Counted from the first letter of the stretch, positions 1-7,586 are shown. The stretch is 26,314 nucleotides of DNA from Actinotignum schaalii_C (GCF_034119425.1 NZ_JAWUEL010000030.1:1-26314), one strand, 5' to 3'. Notes: generated by a model not told the origin, from the letters alone. Translations and numbers: made by a program.

Positions 1-72
1 AAAGGCGTGGGTGCCACCACGTACGGGGTGGGCTTGCTGATCGCACTAGGAGAAATCGTTGGAACGCTACTA
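1..72. other. Foreign or misjoined fragment left of adapter
   Basis: These bases are separated from the rest of the window by a T homopolymer and a sequencing adapter, so they are probably not the natural neighbour of what follows. Frame 1 is open from base 1 and reads as a hydrophobic, membrane-helix-like peptide (GATTYGVGLLIALGEIVGTLL), so it could be a piece of a membrane protein gene from elsewhere in the same or another genome. Too short to identify. Confidence 0.5.
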
Positions 73-131
73 TTTTTTTTTTTTTTTTTTTTGAGCGTCT
101 CGTGGGCTCGGAGATGTGTATAAAGAGACAG
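73..131 (+). other. Poly-T run plus Nextera adapter (artefact)
   Basis: Twenty T residues (73-92) and GAGC are followed at 97-131 by the Illumina Nextera transposase read-2 adapter: the GTCTCGTGGGCTCGG part, then AGATGTGTATAA, then AGAGACAG. It matches the 34-base adapter except for one extra A in the TATAA segment. The adapter points rightwards, so authentic insert begins at 132. This is library-derived sequence left in the assembly, not biology. An ATG at 116 lies inside the adapter and must not be taken as a start codon. Confidence 0.95.
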
Positions 132-523
132 CGGCGGGTGCGCCCGAGCCAAACACCACCGCCACCGAAGCCGAGCGCGCCGCCTGGGAAGTTGCCGCCA
201 TGTCCTGGCATCACGTTGCGGTGGCCCATGCCAAAAACGGCGCGCCCGCGCAGGGCGTGCCCGCTATGGAGAAAGCTGCCGCTATCTACGCGGGCTTGGG
301 TGAGCAACTTTCCGCCGCCCACTGCCGCGGACTGCTCGGCGATCTGCACGCCGAAGTTCGGGATATGACCGCGGCGCGCACCGCCTGGCAGGCCGCCATT
401 GCGGCGCTGGAAGCCGCTGCGGCACAGGCCGCGGCAGGCGGCGGGGAACTCCCGGCCGGCCCGGCTCGGGACCTGGAAGAATTCCGCCGCAAACTCAGCG
501 CTGCCGGGGGAGCGCTCGCCTAG
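132..523 (+). CDS. TPR-like protein, 5'-truncated
   Basis: Only the last ~130 residues are present because the gene is cut by the adapter junction. The frame is open from the junction to TAG at 521-523. The peptide is Ala-rich and helical with a TPR-like rhythm: W-x-x-x-A-x-x-H near the start, then AMEKAAAIYAGLGE, a second helix pair around GLLGDLHAEVRDMTAARTAW, and a final AAIAALEAA helix. That pattern fits a tetratricopeptide or related helical-repeat protein, usually a protein-interaction scaffold. No catalytic motif is visible. The GH13 gene follows on the same strand 83 bases later, so they may be cotranscribed. The specific role cannot be told from this piece. Confidence 0.55.
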
Positions 524-606
524 CTGCCGGCGGCGTCGTACCTATCACGTAAGCTTGGAAGTGCGGTGCTAACCGGCACCGGTTCCCGGCAACGAAGAGG
601 TTGATC

Positions 607-2415
607 GTGACAGCACAACACCCCAGCACTATTATCCACCCGCCCCAGCAGCGCGACCAGTGGTGGCGCGATGCCGTTATTTACCAGATTTATCCGCGTT
701 CCTATGCGTCGAGCGGCGGGCCGCTCGGCACCCTGCCCGGCATCACTGAAAAATTTGATTATTTGGAGAAGCTCGGGGTCGATGCGGTGTGGCTTTCGCC
801 CTTCTATGTTTCCCCGCAATTCGATGCCGGCTACGACGTGGCCGATTATCGCGACGTCGACCCGCGCTTCGGCACCCTCGCCGATGCCGAGCGGCTCATC
901 GAGGCCGCCCACGCGCACGGCATGAAAGTCATTGTGGACATCGTCCCGAACCACACCTCCTGGGATCACAAGCTGTTCCGGGAAGCGGTGCTAGCAGGTG
1001 CAGGCGCACCGCAACGCGATAATTTCTGGTTCCGCCCCGGGCGCGGGGAAGATGGGAGCGAGCCACCCACCGACTGGCTTTCTTCCTTCGGTGGCCCGGC
1101 CTGGTCTCAGGTCAAGGATATTCCCTGGGTGAAAGGCACCCCGCAGGAGCGTGAAGAAACCTGGTACCTGCACCTATTTGACCGTTCGCAGCCGGATGTC
1201 AACTGGGAAAGCCCGGCTATTCATGATGAATTTGCTCATACCATTCGTTTCTGGATGGATCGCGGCGTGGACGGGCTGCGGGTGGATGTGGCCCACGGCC
1301 TGGCCAAAGACCCGGACCTCCCGGACTGGCCCTACAAGGTGGAGGAGGTGCGCTATAACCCGGATGTAAGCGTGCCGCCCGCGCCCATGGCCAACCAGCC
1401 CGCTGTCCACGATATTTACCGCGAATGGCGCTCGATCCTGGACGAATACGGGCGCGACCGCATGATGGTGGCCGAAGCCTGGGTGGATACCGAGGAAGAC
1501 CTGGCCCGCTACGTGCGCAGCGACGAAATGCAACAGGCTTTTAACTTCGAATACCTTTCCGCGCCCTGGCGCGCGGACCGCATTAATGCGCTGATTGAAT
1601 CCTCGCTGCGCGCCACCGATGCCGTGGGCGCCCCCACCACCTGGGTTCTCTCCAATCACGACACCCTGCGCGCCACCTCGCGCCTGGGCCTGGAGGGCGT
1701 GACCACCGGCTGGTGCGGAAACGGCCCGAGCGGCATCGGCCCCGATGACCCGCAACCCGATGCGGCGCTGGGAGCGCGCCGGGCCCGGGCCTGGCACACC
1801 CTCACCGCCGCGCTACCCGGCTCCTACTATCTCTACCAGGGTGAAGAACTCGAGCTGCCCGAAGCTACCCAGCTGCCGCCCGAATCTCGCGAAGATCCCA
1901 CCTTCGCGCGCACGGGTGGCGCGGAGCTGGGCCGCGATGGTTGCCGGGTGCCCATTCCTTGGCGCGCGGATGCCCCGGCCTTCGGATTCTCTCCCGACGG
2001 GGAAAGCTGGCTACCCCAACCTGCCGATTGGGGCTGTTTTGCGGTGGATACCCAGGAGGCCGATCCGGAATCCGCGCTCGCCTACTACACGGAGCTGCTC
2101 CACCTGCGTGCCCGCTACGACCTGGGCCTGGGAGGATTGCGCCGCGCCCCCGAGTATGCCGGAAGCGGCGTCGCGCTCATTAATTATGCGGGCGATTCCG
2201 GGAAGGGTGGTTCCGGGAAGGGTGGTTCCGGGAAGGGCGACGCCGCCGCCACCTCCCGCGGGGACCTCTTGATTATGACGGCCTTTGCTGAGCCCCTCCC
2301 CCTGCCCGAAGGCTGGGCGGTGCTCCTCAGCTCCGCACCCTTGGAGGAAGAAGGGGTGCTCCCGCCCGATACCACGGTCTACCTGGTGCCTTTCCGCACG
2401 GATACCGAGGAGTGA
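607..2415 (+). CDS. GH13 family alpha-glucosidase
   Basis: Predicted to hydrolyse alpha-glucosidic bonds in maltose, isomaltose or malto-oligosaccharides, probably in the cytosol since no signal peptide is seen. With the GTG start at 607 the protein has 602 residues; AGAGG six bases upstream supports this over the in-frame TTG at 601. It opens with the WWRDAVIYQIYPRSY motif of alpha-glucosidases and oligo-1,6-glucosidases. The four GH13 regions are present: DIVPNH (111-116), GLRVDVAH with nucleophile D227, MMVAEAW with acid/base E290, and LSNHD with D352. A DUF3459-like C-terminal domain follows, interrupted near residues 530-545 by a Gly/Ser/Lys repeat coded by a 15-base tandem repeat. The gene precedes a sugar ABC transporter, which suggests imported maltodextrin is the substrate. 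Exact substrate preference is not resolved. Confidence 0.93.
   Translation: MTAQHPSTIIHPPQQRDQWWRDAVIYQIYPRSYASSGGPLGTLPGITEKFDYLEKLGVDAVWLSPFYVSPQFDAGYDVADYRDVDPRFGTLADAERLIEAAHAHGMKVIVDIVPNHTSWDHKLFREAVLAGAGAPQRDNFWFRPGRGEDGSEPPTDWLSSFGGPAWSQVKDIPWVKGTPQEREETWYLHLFDRSQPDVNWESPAIHDEFAHTIRFWMDRGVDGLRVDVAHGLAKDPDLPDWPYKVEEVRYNPDVSVPPAPMANQPAVHDIYREWRSILDEYGRDRMMVAEAWVDTEEDLARYVRSDEMQQAFNFEYLSAPWRADRINALIESSLRATDAVGAPTTWVLSNHDTLRATSRLGLEGVTTGWCGNGPSGIGPDDPQPDAALGARRARAWHTLTAALPGSYYLYQGEELELPEATQLPPESREDPTFARTGGAELGRDGCRVPIPWRADAPAFGFSPDGESWLPQPADWGCFAVDTQEADPESALAYYTELLHLRARYDLGLGGLRRAPEYAGSGVALINYAGDSGKGGSGKGGSGKGDAAATSRGDLLIMTAFAEPLPLPEGWAVLLSSAPLEEEGVLPPDTTVYLVPFRTDTEE
2196..2240 (+). repeat. 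15-base tandem repeat x3 inside GH13 gene
   Basis: TTCCGGGAAGGGTGG occurs at 2196 and 2211, and a third copy with a changed end occurs at 2226. The period is 15, so gain or loss of a unit keeps the frame. It encodes a flexible GSGKG-type linker inside the C-terminal domain of the alpha-glucosidase. Confidence 0.9.
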
Positions 2416-2424
2416 TGCTGATGG

Positions 2425-2510
2425 CGCGTGGCGGCGTCGTCGCCGAAAAGGGGGTGTACCCACCGAAAGGTGCGTGCGCACCGGAACGGGCGGCGGCGCC
2501 ACGACCACCG
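2425..2510 (+). terminator. GC-rich structured region after GH13 gene
   Basis: CGTGGCG near 2426 can pair with CGCCACG near 2497, enclosing smaller hairpins such as GGTGC-GTGC-GCACC (2469-2482). It lies between the GH13 stop and the probable transporter promoter, so it may end or attenuate the first transcript. No T run follows, so a classical intrinsic terminator is not proven. Confidence 0.3.
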
Positions 2511-2567
2511 GACGCACACGCGAAGGTGACATTAAATTAGAACTGTAGAAAGCAAGATAAGTCACAC

Positions 2568-2592
2568 TGTGGTGTAAACTAGTATCACCACA
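2568..2592 (+). promoter_or_regulatory. Candidate operator/promoter before transporter
   Basis: TGTGGTG (2568-2574) and CACCACA (2586-2592) form a perfect 7-base inverted repeat around an 11-base AT-rich spacer. The spacer holds -10-like hexamers (TAAACT, TAGTAT). The site is 80 bases before the binding-protein start. Sugar transporter operons in actinobacteria are commonly controlled by LacI-family repressors binding palindromes that overlap the promoter, so this is a plausible operator. No good -35 is seen and no regulator gene lies in the window. Confidence 0.4.
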
Positions 2593-2672
2593 CAGGTAAG
2601 GGAGCCGGGCGCTACGGTGCTGTCGCGGCTACGGCTTTCTTGCTCGCATTGACGATCATAGGAGACGTAACG

Positions 2673-4022
2673 ATGCATTCAGTGAAGAAAATTGCTGCTT
2701 TCGCCGCAGCTGGGTTGGTGGCCATCGCGGGATTGGGTGGCTGTGTATCCAATTCCGATAGTGGCGGTAGTGACGGTGGGGCCGGCAAGGTTTACTACCT
2801 CAATTACAAGCCTGAATCTGACCAGGCCTTCCAAGAATTAGCGAAGAAATACCACGAGCAAACCGGAGTGGATATCAAGATCGTATCCGCGACCGGTGGC
2901 TCGTATGAGCCCACCCTCGCCAATGAGCTCGGGCGTGCGGATGGCCCCACCATTTTCCGGGTGGATGGCCCCGTCGGTCTGGCCAAGTGGAAGCAGTACG
3001 CCAGTGATATTTCCGATGCGCCCTTCATTGAGGCCATGACGGATAAGGACATGGCCCTCAAGGGCGATGACGGCAAGATTTACGGCGTCCCCCACGCGGT
3101 GGAAGGCTTCGGCATCATTTACAACGATGCTATTTTGCAGAAGTACTTCGCGCTACCGGGCGCCAAGGCTAAGTCCGTGGATGAAATCAAGAACTTTGAC
3201 AAGCTCAAGGAAGTCGCGGATGATATGCAGGCCAAGAAGGATGAACTTGGCATTAAGGGCGCTTTCGCGGCCACCTCGCTCTCGCCCAATGAAGATTGGC
3301 GCTGGCAGACCCACCTCATGAACTGGGCACTGCATTACGAATTGCGCGATAAGGGCGTATCGGATACCGGCCAGATTGAAGGCACCTACCTGGATAATAT
3401 GAAGAAGATCTTCGATCTGTACCTCACCGATTCCACGGTAGAACCCTCGCAAACCACCGCGAAGGCGGTCACCGATTCCATGGCGGAATTTGCGCTGGGC
3501 CAGGTTGCTTTCGTGCAGAACGGTAACTGGGCCTGGTCTCAGATCGATGGCGTATCCGGAAATACCGTGAAGCCGGAAGATATCCACTTCCTCCCCATTT
3601 ACATGGGTGTCAAGGGCGAAGAAAAGGCCGGTATTTCGGTAGGTACCGAAGCTTACCTGACCATCAATAACAAGGCCTCGGATGCCGATAAGAAGGCATC
3701 GATGGACTTCCTCAACTGGATGCTCAACGATCCCACCGGCGCTAAGCTCTGCGCGGAGGACCTCGGCTTCATTGCTCCCTTCAAGGAATACGCGAGCTTG
3801 TCGCCCACCGATCCGCTCGGTAAGGAAGTCCTCAAGTACATGAAGGATACCGATAGGTACAACGTTGCCTGGGACTTCCAGGTGGCTCCCTCTATGGAGT
3901 TCAAGAACGGGCTGGGTCAGCACCTGAGCCAGTATGCCGTCGGTAAGGAAAGCTGGGATCAGGTGAAGGACTACTTCGTGACCCAGTGGAATACTGAGAA
4001 GGCAGCCGCCGGGGTGAAGTAG
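2673..4022 (+). CDS. ABC transporter sugar-binding lipoprotein
   Basis: Extracellular solute-binding protein of the MalE type (family 1), 449 residues. It captures the sugar outside the membrane and hands it to the two permeases encoded next. The ATG at 2673 is chosen because AGGAG lies eight bases upstream and it gives a clean lipoprotein signal: MHSVKK, a hydrophobic stretch, then the lipobox LGGC with C24 as the acylated residue. The TTG at 2640 would put an unlikely extension before this signal. A Ser/Gly-rich linker follows C24. The mature part shows the usual two-lobe pattern, including GVPHAVEGFGIIYN in the hinge region and the ALGQVAFVQNGNWAW segment common in maltose-type binding proteins. 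Context next to a GH13 glucosidase suggests malto-oligosaccharide, but ligand choice is inference. Confidence 0.93.
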   Translation: MHSVKKIAAFAAAGLVAIAGLGGCVSNSDSGGSDGGAGKVYYLNYKPESDQAFQELAKKYHEQTGVDIKIVSATGGSYEPTLANELGRADGPTIFRVDGPVGLAKWKQYASDISDAPFIEAMTDKDMALKGDDGKIYGVPHAVEGFGIIYNDAILQKYFALPGAKAKSVDEIKNFDKLKEVADDMQAKKDELGIKGAFAATSLSPNEDWRWQTHLMNWALHYELRDKGVSDTGQIEGTYLDNMKKIFDLYLTDSTVEPSQTTAKAVTDSMAEFALGQVAFVQNGNWAWSQIDGVSGNTVKPEDIHFLPIYMGVKGEEKAGISVGTEAYLTINNKASDADKKASMDFLNWMLNDPTGAKLCAEDLGFIAPFKEYASLSPTDPLGKEVLKYMKDTDRYNVAWDFQVAPSMEFKNGLGQHLSQYAVGKESWDQVKDYFVTQWNTEKAAAGVK

Positions 4023-4124
4023 CGGGGCGGCGCGGGCGCTTATTGGCTGTGCTGCGCGCGCCACGCCGCGTGCTACGCAGCGCCCGCGTCCACTGCTACC
4101 ACACCTGCCTTGCCTGAGGTGAGG

Positions 4125-4155
4125 CGCGGGGCTCACCATCGCGGTGGGCCCCGCG
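4125..4155 (+). promoter_or_regulatory. Stable hairpin between binding protein and permeases
   Basis: CGCGGGGCTCACC (4125-4137) pairs with GGTGGGCCCCGCG (4143-4155) over 13 base pairs with one G-U wobble and a 5-base ATCGC loop. It ends 18 bases before the permease start and just before its AGGGGG ribosome site. There is no T run. Intercistronic hairpins at this place in maltose-type operons can protect the upstream message or reduce read-through, giving more binding protein than permease; that function is inferred here. Confidence 0.65.
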
Positions 4156-4173
4156 TGTCACAGGGGGTTTCTC

Positions 4174-5016
4174 ATGAGAACATTGAAAAAACACGGGCTC
4201 GCCTTCGTGGGGCCCACGTACGTGGCGTTCGGGATAGCTTTCCTCGCCCCGTTCTTTATTGGTATTTATCTTTCGTTTACGAATTTCACCACGCTGGATG
4301 ATGCTACCTGGGTGGGCGTGCAAAATTACGTCAATGCCTTCACGGAGCAACAAAATTACGTCGGGGCGTTGATCTTCACCGCCTCGGTGGCAATTGTGTC
4401 CATTATTAGCGTTAATATCATCGCGTTTTTCCTGGCGTATCTGCTCACGCAGAAGCTACCCGCCACGAATTTTTACCGCACGATTTTCTTCATGCCGAAT
4501 CTCATCGGCGGGATCGTGCTGGGCTACACCTGGCAGTCCCTCCTCAACGCGATCCTCTCCAATTACGGCACCACGCTGGTTAATGATTCGAAATATGGTT
4601 TCATCGGCCTCATCTTGCTGGTCAACTGGCAGATGATCGGCTACATGATGATTATCTATATCGCCGGATTCCAGAATGTGCCCGCCGAACTCAACGAAGC
4701 CGCGCAGATCGACGGCGCCGGGCGGTGGCGGACCCTCCGTTCGGTCACCATCCCCATGATGATGCCCTCGATTACGATCTGCCTCTTCTTGACCTTGGCG
4801 AATACCTTCAAGATTTACGATCAAAACTTGGCGCTCACGAACGGCGCCCCCATGCGGGAAACCGAAATGGCGGCGCTCAATATCGTGAAGAGCATGTATG
4901 AGCAGGTCGGGCAGCAGGGAGTATCGCAGGCAAAGGCCGTGATCTTCTTCCTCATTGTGTCCTCGATTGCGCTTATTCAGCTGCGCGCCACCCGCACGAA
5001 GGAGGTGGACCTGTGA
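4174..5016 (+). CDS. Sugar ABC transporter permease (MalF-like, CUT1)
   Basis: First membrane subunit of a CUT1-family carbohydrate importer, 280 residues. ATG at 4174 is preferred because AGGGGG lies about seven bases upstream and the protein then begins MRTLKKHGLAF, the usual short cytoplasmic start; the GTG at 4144 is inside the hairpin. About six membrane helices are visible. The cytoplasmic EAA loop that docks the ATPase is at roughly 174-195 (NEAAQIDGAGRWRTLRSVTIP). It lacks the large periplasmic domain of E. coli MalF, as is normal for Gram-positive members. Its TGA overlaps the next start as GTGA, so the two permeases are translationally coupled. No ATPase gene follows; in actinobacteria one shared MsiK/MalK-type ATPase usually serves several such importers. 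Confidence 0.93.
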   Translation: MRTLKKHGLAFVGPTYVAFGIAFLAPFFIGIYLSFTNFTTLDDATWVGVQNYVNAFTEQQNYVGALIFTASVAIVSIISVNIIAFFLAYLLTQKLPATNFYRTIFFMPNLIGGIVLGYTWQSLLNAILSNYGTTLVNDSKYGFIGLILLVNWQMIGYMMIIYIAGFQNVPAELNEAAQIDGAGRWRTLRSVTIPMMMPSITICLFLTLANTFKIYDQNLALTNGAPMRETEMAALNIVKSMYEQVGQQGVSQAKAVIFFLIVSSIALIQLRATRTKEVDL

Positions 5017-6005
5017 GTACCGAAACTGGCAAACGCGCCGTCGCCGCTGGGTCCCAGGGCGCCGTCGTTCCCGCGGAAACGCGCACGGAGGTACGCGACT
5101 CTGCTCGCGCGGGAGCACGCGGCACTGATCCTGCGGCAAAACCGAAGCTCAAGGCTCCGCGCCACCGGGTGCGCATGACCCCCGGGCGCTGGGCGGCTGT
5201 GGGCTTCCTCGGGATTCTCTCCCTCATTTACGTGGTGCCGCTGCTCTTCATCCTCGTGAATTCTTTCAAGGGGCGTTTCTTCATCTCGGACGATCCCTTC
5301 AGTTTGCCGGCCGGTGAAACTTTCGCGGGGATGGATAATTACCAGACCGCGCTGAACCTGTCGGGCTTTATGCGGGCCCTGGGCTGGTCATTCTTCGTGA
5401 CGGTGGCCTCGGTGCTGGTGATTGTGTTCTTCTGCGCGATGACGGCCTACTATCTGGCCCGGGTGCGGAGCTGGTGGACGTCGCTGCTGTACTACCTGCT
5501 GGTGTTCTCCATGGTGGCGCCTTTCCAGATGGTCATGTTCCCGACCGTGAAAATCGCGGACAAGCTGGGGTTGTCCTCCCCGTGGGGCCTGGTGGTGCTC
5601 TACCTCGGCTTCGGGGCGGGGCTTTCGGTATTTATTTTCGCGGGCTTCGTGCGCTCGATTCCCGGGGAAATTGAAGAGGCGGCATCTATCGACGGTGCCG
5701 GGCCCTTCAAGACCTACTTCCAGGTGGTCATGCCGATGCTCAAGCCCACGGCGGTCACGGTCGCGATCCTCAACACCATGTGGATCTGGAACGACTTCCT
5801 GCTTCCGAACCTCGTGATCGGGCGCGAGGAGGCTTACCGGACCGTCCCGGTGGTCATCCAATTCCTGGTGGGCTCGAACGGAAATAAGGATCTGGGGGCC
5901 CAGATGGCGGTGCTGGTGCTCGCCATTATTCCGATTATTATTTTCTACCTCTTTGCGCAGCGCTATATTGTGGAAGGCGTTGCGGCAGGTTCCGTCAAGG
6001 GTTAA
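5013..6005 (+). CDS. Sugar ABC transporter permease (MalG-like, CUT1)
   Basis: Second membrane subunit of the importer, 330 residues. The GTG start at 5013 overlaps the preceding stop and has GGAGG about seven bases upstream. The first ~55 residues are a hydrophilic, Ala/Arg/Lys-rich cytoplasmic tail, longer than in the typical ~280-residue MalG. Six membrane helices follow, with the EAA loop at about 220-241 (EEAASIDGAGPFKTYFQVVMP) and the usual WNDFLLP segment after it. Together with the binding protein and first permease it forms the translocation pathway for the sugar. The long tail has no recognisable domain. Confidence 0.93.
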   Translation: MSTETGKRAVAAGSQGAVVPAETRTEVRDSARAGARGTDPAAKPKLKAPRHRVRMTPGRWAAVGFLGILSLIYVVPLLFILVNSFKGRFFISDDPFSLPAGETFAGMDNYQTALNLSGFMRALGWSFFVTVASVLVIVFFCAMTAYYLARVRSWWTSLLYYLLVFSMVAPFQMVMFPTVKIADKLGLSSPWGLVVLYLGFGAGLSVFIFAGFVRSIPGEIEEAASIDGAGPFKTYFQVVMPMLKPTAVTVAILNTMWIWNDFLLPNLVIGREEAYRTVPVVIQFLVGSNGNKDLGAQMAVLVLAIIPIIIFYLFAQRYIVEGVAAGSVKG

Positions 6006-6022
6006 GAAGTACGACGACGCCG

Positions 6023-6058
6023 CGGCGCCGCGCACCCGATACCGGGAGCGCGGCGCCG
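6023..6058 (+). terminator. Strong hairpin after permease gene
   Basis: CGGCGCCGCGC (6023-6033) pairs perfectly with GCGCGGCGCCG (6048-6058). The 14-base interior adds a CCCG/CGGG helix after one A-A mismatch and closes on an ATAC loop, giving about 15 pairs. It starts 18 bases after the permease stop. No T run follows, as is common for terminator-like hairpins in GC-rich actinobacteria. It probably ends or attenuates the transporter transcript. Confidence 0.6.
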
Positions 6059-6149
6059 TAAGTCGGCCACGTGGGGCTTTGGCCCTGCGGTGCCGGTCCG
6101 CGGGGCTTCGCTCGCCGCATAGGCTCGTAACGTTTCCGCCCGCGGGCGC

Positions 6150-6237
6150 GGGCGTACCGGGAGCGGGCGTACCGGGCGTTGGGCGTACCGGACCCGGGCG
6201 TACCGGGCGAGGATGTCCACCACGAGGATGTCCACCA
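6150..6237 (+). repeat. Short tandem repeats upstream of YesL-like gene
   Basis: GGGCGTACCGG occurs four times (6150, 6165, 6181, 6196) at 15-16-base spacing. It is followed directly by two exact copies of the 15-base unit CGAGGATGTCCACCA (6208-6222, 6223-6237). The array ends just before the AAGGAG ribosome site of the next gene, so copy number would change the 5' leader length. Confidence 0.85.
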
Positions 6238-6251
6238 ACCGAAGGAGATGT

Positions 6252-7034
6252 ATGCGCCGGATTTTCGATCCTGACTCACCTTTCCAGCGCGGGCTTTCCG
6301 ACGCCGTCATCCTGGTGGAGCTTAATATCATGACGCTGCTCGGGCTGCTCCCGGTGGTGAGCGGCGGCGCGAGCCTGGTGGCCTCCGCGCGAGTGAGTGC
6401 CCAGTTGCTCCGCGGCGAGGCACCCCGGCCGTGGCGCCTGTGGTGGCAGCACTTCCGCGCGGCTTTGCTGCCGTCGCTGGCCTGGTGGCTGCCCACTCTC
6501 GGCCTTCTCGGTCTGGCTTGGTGGGAAAACCGCTGGGTCTCCGGCCTGGCCGGCCCCGGCAAAGCCGCCCCCGCGGCCGATTCTGCCGCGGCTCTCACTA
6601 CTGACCCTGCGGCTGGGCTCAGCACCGACGCGGCCGCTCACGCCGCCGATTCCACCCTTGCTGGGAGCTCGGTTGTCGACTCCGCAATCGCCGCGGATCC
6701 GCGCTTAGCTGGCATCCTTTCGGGCCTCATTATCGTGGCCCTCCTGCTTGTACTCGCAGTGCTGGTCTGGCTGGTGACGCTCCAGGCATTCTTCTCCAAC
6801 GCCTTCCTCGAACACCTAGGTAACTCGGTGCTCCTCGCCATCACCCGGCCGCTACGCACGGCCGCGTGCGTAGCGGCCGTGGTGGCGCTCCCGCTGGCCT
6901 GGCTTTATGCGCCGGTGTCGCGCTTGGCCATTTTCTGGGCTTTGGCGCTGGTCGGGCTGAGCGTCCCGCTTTACCTCACGGCCTGGCTGCAACGCCCGGT
7001 CCTCGATGCTCTCCTCGCCGAGGCCGAAGGGTAA
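6252..7034 (+). CDS. YesL/DUF624 family membrane protein
   Basis: Integral membrane protein of 260 residues. The ATG at 6252 follows AAGGAG at 6242-6247; an in-frame ATG at 6213 lies within the tandem repeats and lacks a ribosome site. The N-terminus reads FDPDSPFQRGLS, then a first helix with LNIMTLLGLLPVVSGGAS, then RGEAPRPWRLWWQHFR. This closely follows the YesL/DUF624 pattern, a family often found beside CUT1 sugar importers in Gram-positives and of unproven function. About five membrane helices are seen. Residues ~98-150 form an Ala/Ser/Thr/Asp-rich low-complexity loop that I do not expect in typical members. Placement after the importer suggests a transporter-associated role. Confidence 0.8.
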   Translation: MRRIFDPDSPFQRGLSDAVILVELNIMTLLGLLPVVSGGASLVASARVSAQLLRGEAPRPWRLWWQHFRAALLPSLAWWLPTLGLLGLAWWENRWVSGLAGPGKAAPAADSAAALTTDPAAGLSTDAAAHAADSTLAGSSVVDSAIAADPRLAGILSGLIIVALLLVLAVLVWLVTLQAFFSNAFLEHLGNSVLLAITRPLRTAACVAAVVALPLAWLYAPVSRLAIFWALALVGLSVPLYLTAWLQRPVLDALLAEAEG

Positions 7035-7080
7035 CCCGCACCGCCGGCAGTTGCCAGCGGCCCGGCATTCCCGGCGCGGA

Positions 7081-7172
7081 AACAAAGTGGTATTGGAGCT
7101 ACAGCCAAACCCTGAATTTCTGTCGTGCAGTACCACTCTGTTCGTTCCGCTGTCGTGGAGTACCACTTTGTT
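7081..7172 (+). repeat. Arm plus two inverted partner repeats (module 1)
   Basis: AACAAAGTGGTA (7081-7092) is followed by two inverted copies, TACCACTCTGTT (7131-7142, one mismatch) and TACCACTTTGTT (7161-7172, perfect). The two partners start exactly 30 bases apart and share a longer direct repeat, CTGTCGTG-S-AGTACCACT-Y-TGTT. The outer pairing of the first arm with the second partner extends through ACAGC/GCTGT. The same layout with a different arm sequence recurs in the elements starting at 7212 and, on the other strand, at 15586. Confidence 0.8.
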
Positions 7173-7211
7173 GGGCAGCAGCGGGTGGAAACGGGTTAGC
7201 CCCGGCAGCCC

Positions 7212-7586
7212 CGAAATGAAGTGCGCGGGAGAGCACCGTTTTGGGGGCGAATTCGTGTCTCTAACGCGCACTTGACCGGGGCCACGGTTCGAAACGCGCA
7301 CTTTGAGGAGGAGAGAGACCAGGCCAACTCACGGAATGTACGTGGGTGACAGTTTTTCCGCGGTTTAATGTCCGTGGCGTACGCTCTGTGCCCCTAACAG
7401 TCCAAAATGCACGTTTTGCAGCCTTGAAGCTTGAAACTGACCCATTCCAGCTACCCCGCCCCCCGGCGGAGGCGGGTACTTTTTCTGAGGTGTACTTCGC
7501 GTGTACGACATCTGCACTACAGCTCGGACAATACACACCGCACCCGCGAGGACTGGTGTGAATTCTGAGTTTGGTGTGACTATTGA
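7212..7586 (+). repeat. Dispersed element, copy A (candidate structured RNA)
   Basis: About 375 bases clearly homologous to the reverse complement of 15177-15586. Blocks shared almost unchanged include AGTGCGCGGGAGAGCACCG, GTGACAGTTTTTCCGCG, TTTAATGTCCGTGGCGTAC, CCTAACAGTCCAAAATGCA, GTACGACATCTGCACTACAG and GTGTGACTATTGA. The head carries arm AAGTGCGCG (7219-7227) with inverted partners at 7265-7273 and 7295-7303, 30 bases apart. Near the end CTGAG (7485-7489) pairs with CTCGG (7523-7527), and a nested GGTGT/ACATC helix lies inside. The differences from copy B in these helices give G-U pairs if this strand is transcribed. A 71-residue open frame (7346-7561) spans part of it, but changes between copies are not concentrated at third positions, so coding is unlikely. 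Confidence 0.75.

Noticed and set aside
73..92. T20 run as a terminator tail
   Set aside because: No hairpin precedes it and it adjoins a sequencing adapter.
7281..7295. GGTTCGAAAC resembling a tRNA T-loop
   Set aside because: No cloverleaf can be formed around it and copy B lacks the sequence.
7346..7561. 71-codon frame in copy A with a similar peptide in copy B (PRFNVRGV, ACTTSALQLG)
   Set aside because: Both strands give conserved peptides, and differences between copies fall equally at all codon positions, so DNA/RNA conservation explains it better than a protein.
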